Shown here: piece after piece, positions 1-9,247 of the stretch
Position numbering within the stretch: position 1 is the first letter of the stretch
How the letters are laid out: every line of letters starts with the position of its first letter
NCBI GenBank assembly: GCA_958296025.1
Contig: OY282430.1
Coordinates: 3,648,477 to 3,712,476 of the forward strand
Reading direction: 5' to 3'
Length of the DNA stretch: 64,000 nt
Origin: an uncultured Pseudomonadales bacterium
GTDB lineage: Bacteria > Pseudomonadota > Gammaproteobacteria > Pseudomonadales > Azotimanducaceae
Translations under genes and position numbers: made by a program
The notes under the pieces: model-generated
What the model was told of the DNA's origin: nothing
Seen by the model: only the letters and a program-made list of their open reading frames with translations
The model's database searches: none

Positions 1-2
1 TC

Positions 3-1256
3 GCATCCACCGCCACCGTGCGCCGCGCCCAGGAGCAGATTCAAGCCCTGTTCGGCCGGCCGCAAACCCAGATCTTCCCGCCGCCGGGGCCGGACCGGCG
101 GGATTCTTTCTTTGCCCGCACCCTTCCGGCGGAAGAGACTCCGGGACGCCGCTATCTCGGCATCGCCGCCCCAGGGCGCAGCCCCAAACTGGTCATGCGC
201 AAGGTTTGGCTGGCGCTGATGGGTGCCGCGGAGCGGGCCTTTCGGGAAGTTGGCGGGCACAAAAACCACGACAACCCCGCCGACCCTTACATGACCGTGC
301 TCGGCTACTTCAACAGCCTGCGCGAACTCGGCGGCGCCCGGAGGGTTCTGGAAGAGGAGGTGCAAAACACCCTCAAGGAGTACGGCGAGCGCAAGCGCAT
401 CGGCGAAGAACGGGGCCTGTTCCGGGACCGCCGAACCTTCTCCGAGGTGTTGGAGCTGACCTCCCGCGTCTCCACCGACCGGGTGGCCGAGGCGCGGCAA
501 AGGCTGGAGTGCGCCTTCCACGAAAAGCGGCGGGTCGATTGCGCCATCGCCACCAACATGATCTCCGTGGGCTTGGACATCCCCCGATTGGGCCTGATGG
601 TGGTTCAGGGCCAGCCGAAAGCCCATGCGGAATACATCCAAGCCACCAGCCGGGTGGGGCGGGACGATCAGCGGCCCGGGCTGGTGGTCACCCTGCTGAA
701 TGCGCACAAGCCCCGTGACCGTTCCCATTACGAACGGTTCCGCCACTACCACGAAACCTTCTATCGCTCCGTGGAGGTTTCCAGCGTCACGCCCTTCTCC
801 GCCCGCGCTCTGGACCGGGGCTTCGCCGGCGTTCTGGTGGGGCTGGCCCGCCACACCGAAGGCAAGCTGACGCCGCCGGAAGGTGCGGAAAGGGTTGCCG
901 AGGTCCGCCCACAGTTGGAGCGCCAACTTGTGCAGGCGCTCCAAGAACGGATCAACAAACAGCCGTTTGCCACTGAAGCGGAGCGCGAAGAAGCGTTGGC
1001 CAGCATCCATGAACGAGTGGTCGATCTGCTGGACGCCTGGGGCCGGATCATCGCGGACTATCATGGCAACAGCGTCGCCGTGCAGTACCAAAGGCATGAA
1101 CTGAAGCAGTCCCGGCGGCCCCTGCTGCGGGAGATGCTGGACAGGGATTTCGAGTCCGAAGACCACCGCAAGTTTCGCGCCAACCGCTCCCTGCGGGATG
1201 TTGAGCCGGAGGTCAATTTGCATCTGCTGGACTCTCAAGGGCGGACCGCACCATGA
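3..1256 (+). CDS. drmA: DISARM DrmA-like helicase, 3' part (5' end outside window)
   Basis: This is the C-terminal part of a superfamily 2 helicase. The frame is open to the window edge (codons from position 3 read A-S-T-A-T-V before the first in-frame GTG at 18), so the ATPase lobe lies upstream. The helicase C-lobe is clear: VGLDIP (motif V) at about residues 184-189 and QATSRVGR (motif VI) at 208-215, counted from the GTG. A helical tail of about 200 residues follows. The identification rests on the next gene: a helicase overlapping a DUF1998 protein by ATGA is the DrmA-DrmB core of DISARM phage defence. A related Lhr-like helicase of another system cannot be excluded because the N-terminus is not visible. 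Confidence 0.8.
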   Translation, partial: ASTATVRRAQEQIQALFGRPQTQIFPPPGPDRRDSFFARTLPAEETPGRRYLGIAAPGRSPKLVMRKVWLALMGAAERAFREVGGHKNHDNPADPYMTVLGYFNSLRELGGARRVLEEEVQNTLKEYGERKRIGEERGLFRDRRTFSEVLELTSRVSTDRVAEARQRLECAFHEKRRVDCAIATNMISVGLDIPRLGLMVVQGQPKAHAEYIQATSRVGRDDQRPGLVVTLLNAHKPRDRSHYERFRHYHETFYRSVEVSSVTPFSARALDRGFAGVLVGLARHTEGKLTPPEGAERVAEVRPQLERQLVQALQERINKQPFATEAEREEALASIHERVVDLLDAWGRIIADYHGNSVAVQYQRHELKQSRRPLLREMLDRDFESEDHRKFRANRSLRDVEPEVNLHLLDSQGRTAP

Positions 1257-3115
1257 GCCGCCAAGTCGGGCAACTTCGACAAAGCCAAGTCATCACCACC
1301 TACGGTCCAGGCGCCCTGATCGACCTGCCAAGGCAAGCCGCCATCATCGGCGGCTTGGACACCTGGCCGAACGGGCTGGAGGAAGTGGTGGAGCCGCGCC
1401 TCACCCGCAAGCTGCAAGCCATGACCGGCCTGCCCCACTTGAGGCTTTACGCACCGCCCCCAGCACCAAGGGAACCTTGGGGGCCGGCCAGAGGCATCGG
1501 CGCTTGGCGCTTTCCGGAATGGTTCGTCGTGCAGGAAGAGGGCGAGCTCAGCGAGCGTCAACGCTCCCGGCGGCTGGTGCATCGCAAAGCGCTGGACGAC
1601 AAAGGGCGATTCGAGGGCCAAACCGTGGTGCCCACCCGCTTCGTGCGGGCCTGCAAGCGCGGCCATGTGGACGACTTGGACTGGCGCGGGTTCGTGCATG
1701 GCCCCGACCTGCGCTGCCACCGCCAGCTTTGGCTGGACGAGAGCGGCACCACCGGCGACCTCTCCGACCTGCGCGTTCGTTGCGAGTGCGGAAAAACGCG
1801 GTCGCTCTACGAGGCGGCAGACTTGGGATCAAACCCGTTGGGGCCTTGCCAAGGAGCGCGGCCCTGGCTGGGCCGCGACGCCAATGAAGACTGCGGCCAG
1901 CCCAGCCGCCTGTTGATCCGCTCCGCCTCCAACGCCTACTTCGCCCAAGTGGTCAGCGTCTTGTCCCTGCCGGAACCGGGAACGGCAGTGGTGGGCGCCG
2001 TCCGGGAACTTTGGGACGACCTGCAAATAGTGGCGAACGCCGGCGAACTCGCCTTCATCAAGAGAAAGCCCAAGGTGGCGCAAGCACTGGATTCGTTCAG
2101 CGACGAGGAAGTGCTGCAAAACATCCGCGCCATCCGGGACGGCGCGGCAGGGGAACGGACAGTGAAGCAGGTGGAGTTGGACGCCTTGCTAAACGTTCCC
2201 GAAGGGTTCGGCGACGGGGCACCGACGGATGGGGATTTCCACGCCCGCCGCCTGCCGGACGCCGCTTGGCGCCGCTCCGGGCAAAGTGCCGGCATCGCAT
2301 CCGTCATTCAGTTGCATCGTCTGCGGGAGGTGCAGGCGCTGATCGGCTTCACCCGCTTGGATGCCGTGACGCCGGACATCCACGGCGAGTATGAAGCCGA
2401 AGTGGAGCGGGCGGAAATCGCCTTGGAGCCGCAGTGGTTTCCGGCGGTGGAGAACCGCGGTGAGGGCCTGTTCATCCACCTGCAAACGGCGGCGGTGCGG
2501 GAATGGCTACAGCGCCCCTCCGTCCATCAACGGCTAAGGCAGCTTGCCGACGGATACGAGGTTTGGCGGCAGGACCGCAAGACCCAACGCCCCTTCCCCG
2601 GCGGCCCCTATGTGCTGCTGCACACCCTCTCGCACCTGCTGATCCAGTCCTTGGCGATGCGCTGCGGCTACCCGGCCAGTTCCATTCGGGAGCGCATCTA
2701 CGCCGAGGCGGGGCCGAAGGGGGAGGAGGAAAGCTTCGGCATTCTGCTCTACACCGGCACACCGGACGCCGAGGGCACCCTGGGCGGCTTGGTTCAGCAG
2801 GCCCACCACATTGAAGATCATTTGGCCGACGCGCTAGACACGGGCGCCCTATGCTCCAACGATCCGGTCTGCGCCCAGCACAAGCCCGGTGAGAGCATGG
2901 AAGGACGCTGGCTGCACGGCGCCGCCTGCCACGGCTGCACCCTCATCGCCGAAACCTCTTGCGAGATGCGCAACGACTATCTGGACCGGGCCTTGGCGGT
3001 GCCGGTGCTGGGGTTGGGGGATGCCGCTTTCTTCTCCGTGGCGCAGATGGCCTTGGCCGGATTCGGCCACGGGTTGGCCCCCATCGGGGTGGCGCGAACG
3101 CTAGACGATTCCTGA
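1253..3115 (+). CDS. drmB: DISARM DrmB-like DUF1998 protein
   Basis: This 620-residue protein has the features of DrmB. Its N-terminus reads QVGQLRQSQVITTYGPGALIDL, close to the DrmB opening 'R-x-SQ-hhTT-(F/Y)GPGAhhDL'. Metal-ligand clusters are seen at C134/C155/C177/C179 and again near the C-terminus (CSNDPVC...CHGC...SC), where the DUF1998 zinc-binding region lies. It overlaps drmA by four bases (ATGA), which implies coupled translation. In DISARM, DrmA and DrmB form a DNA-binding complex that acts against phage DNA together with a methylase. Here drmC (phospholipase D) does not follow: the next gene is hemH on the opposite strand. Any methylase or other subunit must lie upstream of the window. 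Confidence 0.85.
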   Translation: MSRQVGQLRQSQVITTYGPGALIDLPRQAAIIGGLDTWPNGLEEVVEPRLTRKLQAMTGLPHLRLYAPPPAPREPWGPARGIGAWRFPEWFVVQEEGELSERQRSRRLVHRKALDDKGRFEGQTVVPTRFVRACKRGHVDDLDWRGFVHGPDLRCHRQLWLDESGTTGDLSDLRVRCECGKTRSLYEAADLGSNPLGPCQGARPWLGRDANEDCGQPSRLLIRSASNAYFAQVVSVLSLPEPGTAVVGAVRELWDDLQIVANAGELAFIKRKPKVAQALDSFSDEEVLQNIRAIRDGAAGERTVKQVELDALLNVPEGFGDGAPTDGDFHARRLPDAAWRRSGQSAGIASVIQLHRLREVQALIGFTRLDAVTPDIHGEYEAEVERAEIALEPQWFPAVENRGEGLFIHLQTAAVREWLQRPSVHQRLRQLADGYEVWRQDRKTQRPFPGGPYVLLHTLSHLLIQSLAMRCGYPASSIRERIYAEAGPKGEEESFGILLYTGTPDAEGTLGGLVQQAHHIEDHLADALDTGALCSNDPVCAQHKPGESMEGRWLHGAACHGCTLIAETSCEMRNDYLDRALAVPVLGLGDAAFFSVAQMALAGFGHGLAPIGVARTLDDS

Positions 3116-3168
3116 ATTCCGCGCTTGGCGCGCAAGACGCACGGATGGTTCAGTGCAGGGAGAGCCGT

Positions 3169-4320
3169 TCAACCAGCTTCAACCCAGCCGGCGAGGGCCT
3201 GCACCCATTCCGGCGTGGCGTTCAGGCAGGGAATCAGCGTCAGCGACTCGCCCCCGGCCTGCAGGAAGGTCTCGCGCCCCTGAATGCCGATCTCCTCCAA
3301 GGTCTCCAGATTGTCCGCCACGAACGACGGGCAGTACACCGCCAGACGCCGCACACCTTGGGAGGGCAGTTCCGCGAGCACCTGATCGGTATAAGGCCGC
3401 AGCCACGGCAGCCGCCCCAACCGGGACTGAAAACTGACGCTCACGCGCCCGTCGCCTAGCAGGTGGTGTGCGCCTGTTTTCCCGCCAGTCTCGGCGGCGC
3501 CAGCGGCGGTTTCCGCTAGCTGGGGACTTCCGCCAGTTGGCCCGGCAAACTCGAAAGTCTGCTTGATCTTCTCGGCCGGGGTGGGAGCTTCGCCAACATT
3601 CCCGCCGTCCGCGCCGAGCCGCCGGGCAATCGCCCGAGCAGTCGCGTAGCATTGATGGCGGTAGCAGGTGGCGTGCGCCGGGGAAGCGCGTTCGCAACAG
3701 TCCTCACTGGCCAAGCAATGGGCGCCGGTGGGGTCCGCTCGGGTGATGTGCTGCTCCGGCAGGCCGTGGTAGCTGAGCAATAGATGATCCCAGTTCGGCG
3801 GCAGATGGCGTTCGATCAGCCGGGCTTGACACTCGATGTACTCCGGACGCTGATAAAACGGCGGCAGCACCTTCAGCCGCATATCGGTTGGCAGCCGCTT
3901 GCGCACGGCTTCGATGGCGGTGGTGCGGGTGGAATCCGCATGTTGGGGGAACAGGGGAACCAACAGAAGTTCCGTGCAGCCCTCGCTTTGCAACTTGTCG
4001 AGCGCCGACGCGATGCTCGGCGCACCGTAGCGCATAGCGACCTGACAGGGCCGGCCGGCCCGTTCGCCGACCGCTTGGCCCAACCGCTCTGTGTGGTGCA
4101 GCAAAGGGGAACCCTCATCCGTCCAAATGGAAGCGTAGGCGGCGGCGCTGCGCTTGGGGCGGAACGGCAGGATGAAGCCGCTGACGATCAGGCGGCGCAG
4201 CGGCCAAGGCGCGGTCAGGACGTAAGGGTCCATCAGGAACTCATTGAGGTAACGGCGCACATCGCGCACGGTTGGGGAGCGAGGGGTGCCTAGATTGACC
4301 AACAACGCTGCTCTGCTCAC
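3169..4320 (-). CDS. hemH: Ferrochelatase with in-frame insertion
   Basis: Ferrochelatase inserts Fe2+ into protoporphyrin IX in the last step of haem synthesis. The 383-residue protein opens with ALLVNLGTP, has SYHGLP with the catalytic-type H185, the Cys group C202/C208/C209/C219/C224 of proteobacterial enzymes, FQSRLGRLPWL near 297 and FVADNLETLEEIGI near 333-346. Between the helix ending RRLGA (about 237) and VSVSFQSR (about 293) there is an extra stretch of roughly 50 residues rich in Gly, Ala and Thr. Related enzymes have only a few residues there. The insertion keeps the frame and both catalytic halves are intact, so the enzyme is probably functional. The gene is convergent with drmB. 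Confidence 0.93.
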   Translation of the reverse strand: MSRAALLVNLGTPRSPTVRDVRRYLNEFLMDPYVLTAPWPLRRLIVSGFILPFRPKRSAAAYASIWTDEGSPLLHHTERLGQAVGERAGRPCQVAMRYGAPSIASALDKLQSEGCTELLLVPLFPQHADSTRTTAIEAVRKRLPTDMRLKVLPPFYQRPEYIECQARLIERHLPPNWDHLLLSYHGLPEQHITRADPTGAHCLASEDCCERASPAHATCYRHQCYATARAIARRLGADGGNVGEAPTPAEKIKQTFEFAGPTGGSPQLAETAAGAAETGGKTGAHHLLGDGRVSVSFQSRLGRLPWLRPYTDQVLAELPSQGVRRLAVYCPSFVADNLETLEEIGIQGRETFLQAGGESLTLIPCLNATPEWVQALAGWVEAG

Positions 4321-4441
4321 CGGCTACCCCACAACTTCCGCTGGCCGCAGATGCCGTACGGGCCCGCACATACCAAGCGGCTGGCGCCCACCAAGCCAAT
4401 ATCCTTGCATTTGCCGCCCAGTTTCCCCTTCCCCCGCTGCG

Positions 4442-4747
4442 CGGGAACTCCTGCACAGGCGGGATGCTCCTCCCAATTCCCGACCCAAGGCGCCGTTAGC
4501 ACACCGTCGAACGATGGCATGGTGCGCCCGGCTCTTTGAGCGGTCATTCAGCCGCCGCGCTTGTGACGGATCCCATTATCATCATCGACTTCGCCAGTCA
4601 TTCCTTCGGGCGAGGGACGTTCCCCCCCTTTCCCGGCCCAAGGCTTTGTCAGTACGCCGGGGAATGATGGGATAGTATGCGCCTCTCTCTGAGTGGTCAT
4701 GCAACCGCCGCCCTTGTGACGGATCCTATTGTCATCATCGACTACGA
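4442..4747. repeat. 153-bp tandem duplication covering the hisH start
   Basis: Two degenerate units with a 153-bp offset lie between hemH and hisH. Landmarks repeat at the same spacing: CCCAAGG at 4484 and 4637, and the hisH start region (TTGTGACGGATCC) at 4561 and 4714, followed by near-identical ATCATCATCGAC-type sequence. Unit 2 runs into the real hisH. Unit 1 gives only a short dead copy of the first codons. Each unit also carries a palindromic REP-like segment (GTCATTCC near 4596 and GGAATGAT near 4662 in unit 2). This fills the 356 bases between hemH and the longer possible hisH start; no other gene is seen there. Confidence 0.7.
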
Positions 4748-5342
4748 CGCCGGCAATCTGCGCAGTGTGCAGCGGGCTTGCGCACAGGTCGGCGCGGTGG
4801 CTGTAATCAGCAATGATCCGCAACGGATCTTGGCGGCGGAGCGCATTATTTTCCCTGGTGTGGGCGCGGCCGGCAGCGCCATGCGCAGCCTGCGGCGCAC
4901 CGGGATGGACGCGGCGCTGCGCCAAGCGGTGGCGGACGGCAAGCCTTTGCTCGGCATCTGCCTGGGCCTGCAGATCTCGTTGGATCATTCGGAGGAGCAG
5001 GACACCCCAACCCTGGGACTGATTCCCGGCGAGACCCGGCGCTTTCGCCTGGACCAGCCGGAACTGAAGGTGCCGCACATGGGCTGGAACGCAGTGCGGC
5101 CGGTCAAGGCGCACCCGTTGCTGGAAGGCGTCGCGCCTGAGGATGAGTTCTACTTCGTCCACGCCTACTACCCGGTGCCGGCGCGGGACGCCAACCAATA
5201 CGCCCTGACCACCTACGAGGAGGACTTCGCCGCCGCCATCGGCCAAGGCAACTATTTCGGCGTGCAGTTCCATCCCGAGAAGAGCGGGCGCTTCGGGCTG
5301 CGGCTGCTGCGCCGCTTCATCGACTGGGACGGCCGATGTTGA
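4716..5342 (+). CDS. hisH: Imidazole glycerol phosphate synthase, glutaminase subunit
   Basis: HisH releases ammonia from glutamine and passes it to HisF in histidine synthesis. The class I amidotransferase elbow GICLGLQ holds the nucleophile Cys (about residue 82), and the His-Glu pair is seen in VQFHPEKSG near the C-terminus. Start: the ORF can begin at ATG 4677, but that adds 13 residues the family lacks. GTG 4716 gives [13 protein letters not shown], matching family N-termini, and it lies inside the duplicated segment. hisF follows after about 130 bases. No other his gene is in the window. Confidence 0.9.
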   Translation: MTDPIVIIDYDAGNLRSVQRACAQVGAVAVISNDPQRILAAERIIFPGVGAAGSAMRSLRRTGMDAALRQAVADGKPLLGICLGLQISLDHSEEQDTPTLGLIPGETRRFRLDQPELKVPHMGWNAVRPVKAHPLLEGVAPEDEFYFVHAYYPVPARDANQYALTTYEEDFAAAIGQGNYFGVQFHPEKSGRFGLRLLRRFIDWDGRC

Positions 5343-5475
5343 ACCGGCGTCCAAGCGTCCCCCACCAAGGGTGCCGGTTGATGTCGAACCAACGCACAAA
5401 CGGCTGCTACCGCAAAAAGGCGCGGCCAATGCATGGCAAGCGTCCACACCATTGTCTCAACAAAGGGCGCGGCCG

Positions 5476-6255
5476 ATGCTGAGCAAGCGCCTCATTGCCT
5501 GCCTGGATGTGCGCGACGGCAAGCTGGCCAAGAGCGTGCGCTTTGTTGACACCAAGGACATCGGCGACCCGGTGGAGAAGGCCCGCGCCTACTATGAGGA
5601 CGGGCTGGACGAGCTGGTGTTCTACGACATCACCGCCTCCAGCGACAAGCGTTCCATCATGCTGGATGTGGTGGAGGCGGTGGCCAAGGAGGTGTTCATC
5701 CCCCTGTCCGTGGGCGGCGGCGTCCGCTCCGTGGCCGACGCCACGGACCTGCGGCTGGCCGGGGCGGAGAAGATCAACGTCAACAGCGCGGCCGTACGGC
5801 GCCCGGCCTTGATAGCCGAATGCGCCGAGGCCCTCGGCAACCAAAACGTGGTGCTGTCCATGGACATTCGCCGGGTGGATGTCAGCCCCGCCTGCCCTTC
5901 GGGCTATGAGATGGTCATCAATGGCGGGCGCACCCCCATGGGCATCGACGCCCTGGCTTGGGCACGGGAAGGGGAGCGACTGGGCGCCGGGGAACTGGTG
6001 GTCAACGCCATCGACGCCGACGGCACCCGGGACGGATACGAACTCAAGCTGACAGCCCTGATCGCCGAGGCGGTGCGCATCCCGGTCATCGCCTCCGGCG
6101 GCGCCGGCAAGCCGGAGCACCTCAAGGAGGCGCTGACCGTCGGCAAGGCGGACGCCGCGCTGGTGGCGTCCATGGTCCACTATGGGGACTACTCGGTGAG
6201 CGAACTGAAGCGCTATCTGCACAGTCAGGGCGTTAAGATGCGCATGGCGTGGTGA
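5476..6255 (+). CDS. hisF: Imidazole glycerol phosphate synthase, cyclase subunit
   Basis: HisF is the (beta/alpha)8 cyclase that uses HisH-derived ammonia to make IGP and AICAR. From ATG 5476 the protein starts [11 protein letters not shown], with catalytic D11 in place, and D130 in VVLSMDI as the second general acid/base. Phosphate-binding loops SVGGGVRS (about 78-85) and [10 protein letters not shown] are present. An upstream in-frame extension to 5371 has no homology to the family and is part of the spacer. The spacer contains several degenerate copies of a (G/C)GGC(C/T)(G/A)ATG-like string, as if start regions had been copied, as also seen before hisH. The region 145-190 ([11 protein letters not shown]...NAIDADGT) is a variant of the usual TGGR...SxDRDGT. 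Confidence 0.92.
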   Translation: MLSKRLIACLDVRDGKLAKSVRFVDTKDIGDPVEKARAYYEDGLDELVFYDITASSDKRSIMLDVVEAVAKEVFIPLSVGGGVRSVADATDLRLAGAEKINVNSAAVRRPALIAECAEALGNQNVVLSMDIRRVDVSPACPSGYEMVINGGRTPMGIDALAWAREGERLGAGELVVNAIDADGTRDGYELKLTALIAEAVRIPVIASGGAGKPEHLKEALTVGKADAALVASMVHYGDYSVSELKRYLHSQGVKMRMAW

Positions 6256-6398
6256 CCAGCGGAACAAGGCCCCGTTGCCACTAAGCGAGGCGAATGCTGC
6301 CGTCAGGCTGTTTGTCGCCAACCTGATGGGTGCGCACTCCTAAGGTCTGGGGGAAAGGGAGCGCCCGCAACAAAATTCATGATCTCAGGTGTGCGCAA

Positions 6399-7364
6399 GT
6401 GAAGGCAATTTTGGTTGATGCAGGCAAGCTAAGGCTCGGTGAGGCCGATGAGCCGGAGGTGGGCGTCGGCGCGGTCAAGATCGCCGTCCACGCCAGCGCC
6501 GTCAACCGAGCGGACCTCGTGCAGGCGGCCGGCGCCTATCCGCCGCCGCCGGGGGCTAGCGACATCCTGGGCCTGGAGTGTTCCGGCGAAGTGCTGGAAG
6601 TGGGCGAGGGCGTCAGCCGGGTGGCGCCTGGAGACAAGGTCTGCGCCCTGCTGGCCGGGGGCGGCTATGCTGAAAGGACGGTCGCTCCCGCCGGGCAGGT
6701 ACTGAAAATCCCAAACGGGCTTTCCCTGCAGGAGGCGGCGGCGCTGCCGGAGGTGTTCGCCACGGCGTATCTCAACCTCTACATGGAGGCCGGCTTGGCC
6801 ATGGGCGAACGGGTGCTGCTGCACGCCGGCGCCAGCGGCGTGGGCACCGCCGCCGTGCAACTGTGCCGGGAGAGCGGCAACCCCGCGTTCGTCACCTTGG
6901 GCGAGGACGCCAAGCTGGAGCGCTGCCTCGCCCTTGGCGCCGTCCACGGCGTCAACCGCCACAAAGGGCGCTTCGCCGACCTCGTGTCCGAGTGGACCGA
7001 CGGGCAGGGATTTGACGTGATTCTCGACCCCGTAGGCGGCCCCTACCTTAGGGACAATCTGGCCAGCTTGGGCATGGACGGTCGCTTGTTGCTCATCGGA
7101 TTGATGGGCGGCGCTAAGGCGGAAATTTCCCTCGCAACCCTGCTGATGAAGCGTCTGCGGCTGATCGGCTCCACCCTGCGCAACCGCAGCATCCCCGCCA
7201 AGTCCGCGGTGATGGACGGGCTTAAAACCGATGTCTGGCCGAAGTTCGCCAGCGGCACCATCAAGCCGGTCATCGAAACCGTCTTCCCCATGGCGAAAGC
7301 GCAACAGGCCCACGAACTGGTGGCGAGCAACCAAACCTTCGGCAAGGTGATGCTTCAGTGGTGA
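6399..7364 (+). CDS. NAD(P)H-quinone oxidoreductase (PIG3/MDR type)
   Basis: This is a medium-chain dehydrogenase/reductase of the zinc-independent quinone oxidoreductase group (TIGR02824/PIG3-like). Visible elements are a GroES-like N-terminal domain (AVNRADLVQAAGAYPPPPG, then LGLECSGEV), the nucleotide-binding loop GASGVGTAAVQL, DPVGG, and the C-terminal FPMAKAQQAHE segment typical of PIG3 proteins. Start: GTG 6399 (M-K-A-I-L-V-D) has AGGTG about six bases upstream and matches family N-termini. The longer ORF from 6330 adds 23 residues without homology. It probably reduces quinones or enals with NADPH. It stands alone after hisF. Confidence 0.88.
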   Translation: MKAILVDAGKLRLGEADEPEVGVGAVKIAVHASAVNRADLVQAAGAYPPPPGASDILGLECSGEVLEVGEGVSRVAPGDKVCALLAGGGYAERTVAPAGQVLKIPNGLSLQEAAALPEVFATAYLNLYMEAGLAMGERVLLHAGASGVGTAAVQLCRESGNPAFVTLGEDAKLERCLALGAVHGVNRHKGRFADLVSEWTDGQGFDVILDPVGGPYLRDNLASLGMDGRLLLIGLMGGAKAEISLATLLMKRLRLIGSTLRNRSIPAKSAVMDGLKTDVWPKFASGTIKPVIETVFPMAKAQQAHELVASNQTFGKVMLQW

Positions 7365-7537
7365 CCCTTAGCACCGACCGCCATTGAGCGACCCATATTC
7401 GACCGTGCAGCCAATCAGGGACCGAGCCACCGCTCTGGTCGCGTAGATGCTTGAGTCAATGAATTATCATCCAAGTGGCGGCTTGACGGAGTTTTCATTG
7501 CAGCTAATCTCGGCCCTCGCTAACCGGAGCGAAACAT

Positions 7538-8992
7538 GTGACCAATGTGCGCACCTTGGCCCTGATTGACGACTTGCGGGACCTCCCTGCTGAAACAGCT
7601 TGGGTGGAGTTCAAGGAGAACAACGCAGACCCGCGCGTGATCGGGCGTCTCATTTCCGCCATATCGAACGCAGCGCGGGTTGCTGGACAGGACTGCGGCT
7701 ATGTCGTCTGGGGAATAAGGGACCGCAACCATGCCGTGGCCGGAACCCGATTTGAGCCCGCTGCCGCCAAGCATCGGCAGCAACCGCTGGAGTTCTGGCT
7801 GTCGCAGATGTTGCGGCCGGGCATTGCCTTCTCCTTCCAGCCCGTTGAGCATCCGCAAGGGCGGTTGGTGCTGTTGGAGATAGCCGCCGCAACCACCGCG
7901 CCCGTCGAGTTTGACAGGACGGCCTATGTCCGCGTCGGCAGCGCCACGCCGCGGTTGGCGGATCATCCTGAACGGCAGAAGGCCCTTTGGGACAGCCTGC
8001 GTCCTTACGCTTGGGAAACCGGCGTCGCGCAACAATTTGTCAACGCCAGCGAAGTCCTCGACCTTCTGGACTACCCCAGTTACTTCGGCTTGCTCGGCAA
8101 GCCACTGCCGGAGAGCGACGAGGGCATCCTAGCCGGGTTGGAAAGTGATCTGCTCATCTCCCGCGATGTGGGCGGCAACTGGAACATCCGCAACCTAGGC
8201 GCAATCCTGTTCGCCAAGAACATCGATAAGTTCGCCACCAGGCTTGCCCGCAAAGCCGTTCGTCTGGTGGTTTACGACGGAAACGGGCGCACGGCGACAG
8301 CGACGCACCGCAAGGACTTCCCGTTCGGCTACGCCAACGGCTTCGCAGCGTTCAACGCCCATGTGAACGCCTTGGTCCCGGCACCGGAGGACGGCAACAG
8401 CGTCATCCGCAAGGCACAGCCTTTGTTTCCGCCAGTGGCCATCCGCGAACTAACCGCCAACGCCTTGATCCATCAGGACATGACGGTCACAGGTGCGGGG
8501 CCAACCGTGGAGATGTTCAAAAACCGGCTGGAATTCACCAACCCCGGCGCTCCGCTAGTAAGACCAGAGCGGTTCATCGACTATCCCCCAAGGTCGCGCA
8601 ACGAGGCGTTGGCGTCCTTGATGCGGCGCATGGGACTGTGCGAGGAACAAGGCACGGGCATTGACAAGGTGGTCAGCGCCGTCGAGGAGGAGCATTTGCC
8701 GCCACCGGCATTCCAAGCGGAAGCGGACGCTACGCGGGTCACCCTATTCGGCCCGCGCCGCTTCGCAGAAATGACGGCGGAGGAACGAACGCGCGCCTGC
8801 TGCCAACACGCCGCCCTGCGCCATCTGGCCGGAGACCCAATGACCAATGCCAGCTTGCGCAAGCGGCTTGGGCTGGAGAACCGCAACGCAAATCAAATTT
8901 CCAAAGTAATCCGTCAAGCCCTTGACAACGGCCTGATCCGCGTCGCCGACCCCAGCCGCCCCAGATCAGGCTACCTGCCGTTCTGGGCCTAG
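7538..8992 (+). CDS. AlbA_2 / RecG-like ATP-binding protein
   Basis: This 484-residue protein has an AlbA_2 (Schlafen-like) N-terminal domain (WVEFKENNADPRVIGRLISAISNAA...GYVVWGI, residues about 20-65) and a C-terminal half typical of 'putative transcriptional regulator / ATP-binding' proteins: AIRELTANALIHQD (about 305), GAGPTVEMFKNRLEFTNPG and GLCEEQGTGIDKV (about 370), ending in a winged-helix segment. Such proteins are common in accessory regions and are suspected defence or regulatory factors. The exact role is unknown. The start is GTG 7538. It is followed by about 200 bases with only a short unrecognised coding-like remnant near 9064-9147 before the next gene's promoter. Confidence 0.8.
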   Translation: MTNVRTLALIDDLRDLPAETAWVEFKENNADPRVIGRLISAISNAARVAGQDCGYVVWGIRDRNHAVAGTRFEPAAAKHRQQPLEFWLSQMLRPGIAFSFQPVEHPQGRLVLLEIAAATTAPVEFDRTAYVRVGSATPRLADHPERQKALWDSLRPYAWETGVAQQFVNASEVLDLLDYPSYFGLLGKPLPESDEGILAGLESDLLISRDVGGNWNIRNLGAILFAKNIDKFATRLARKAVRLVVYDGNGRTATATHRKDFPFGYANGFAAFNAHVNALVPAPEDGNSVIRKAQPLFPPVAIRELTANALIHQDMTVTGAGPTVEMFKNRLEFTNPGAPLVRPERFIDYPPRSRNEALASLMRRMGLCEEQGTGIDKVVSAVEEEHLPPPAFQAEADATRVTLFGPRRFAEMTAEERTRACCQHAALRHLAGDPMTNASLRKRLGLENRNANQISKVIRQALDNGLIRVADPSRPRSGYLPFWA

Positions 8993-9197
8993 GTGGGCTG
9001 CACCTGCCTTTGCCATGCATGAATTAAGGGAGTGTTTAAACCAGATCAATCAGGCTCCAGATTGCAAATGACCATGGTTTCCGCCATTTCACCGATGTCG
9101 AGGCCTTTAAGCGCCATGTGAAGCACGAAGTGCTGGAATGGTCATAAACGCCGAACCCAGCGTCCACGCCAGCTACCATTCTCTCATCCTATAATTC

Positions 9198-9240
9198 TTG
9201 AAAATCCGTAGTTGACATACTTATTTTCAAGAAATATCCT
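9198..9240 (+). promoter_or_regulatory. Promoter with inverted-repeat operator, possible leaderless start
   Basis: A sigma70-like promoter, TTGACA (9212-9217), 17-base spacer, TATCCT (9235-9240), ends eight bases before ATG 9248, so transcription would begin close to the start codon. TTGAAAAT (from 9199) and ATTTTCAA (about 9223-9230) form an inverted repeat surrounding the -35 box, a plausible operator. Confidence 0.5.
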
Positions 9241-9247
9241 GCCGAAA

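Noticed and set aside
4548-5447. Long minus-strand ORF (299 codons) opposite hisH
   Set aside because: It is the antisense of a clear hisH gene and resembles nothing.
8993-9197. Short coding-like tail (FTDVEAFKRHVKHEVLEWS-stop) near 9090-9147
   Set aside because: There is no start and no recognised family; too short to call as a gene fragment with confidence.
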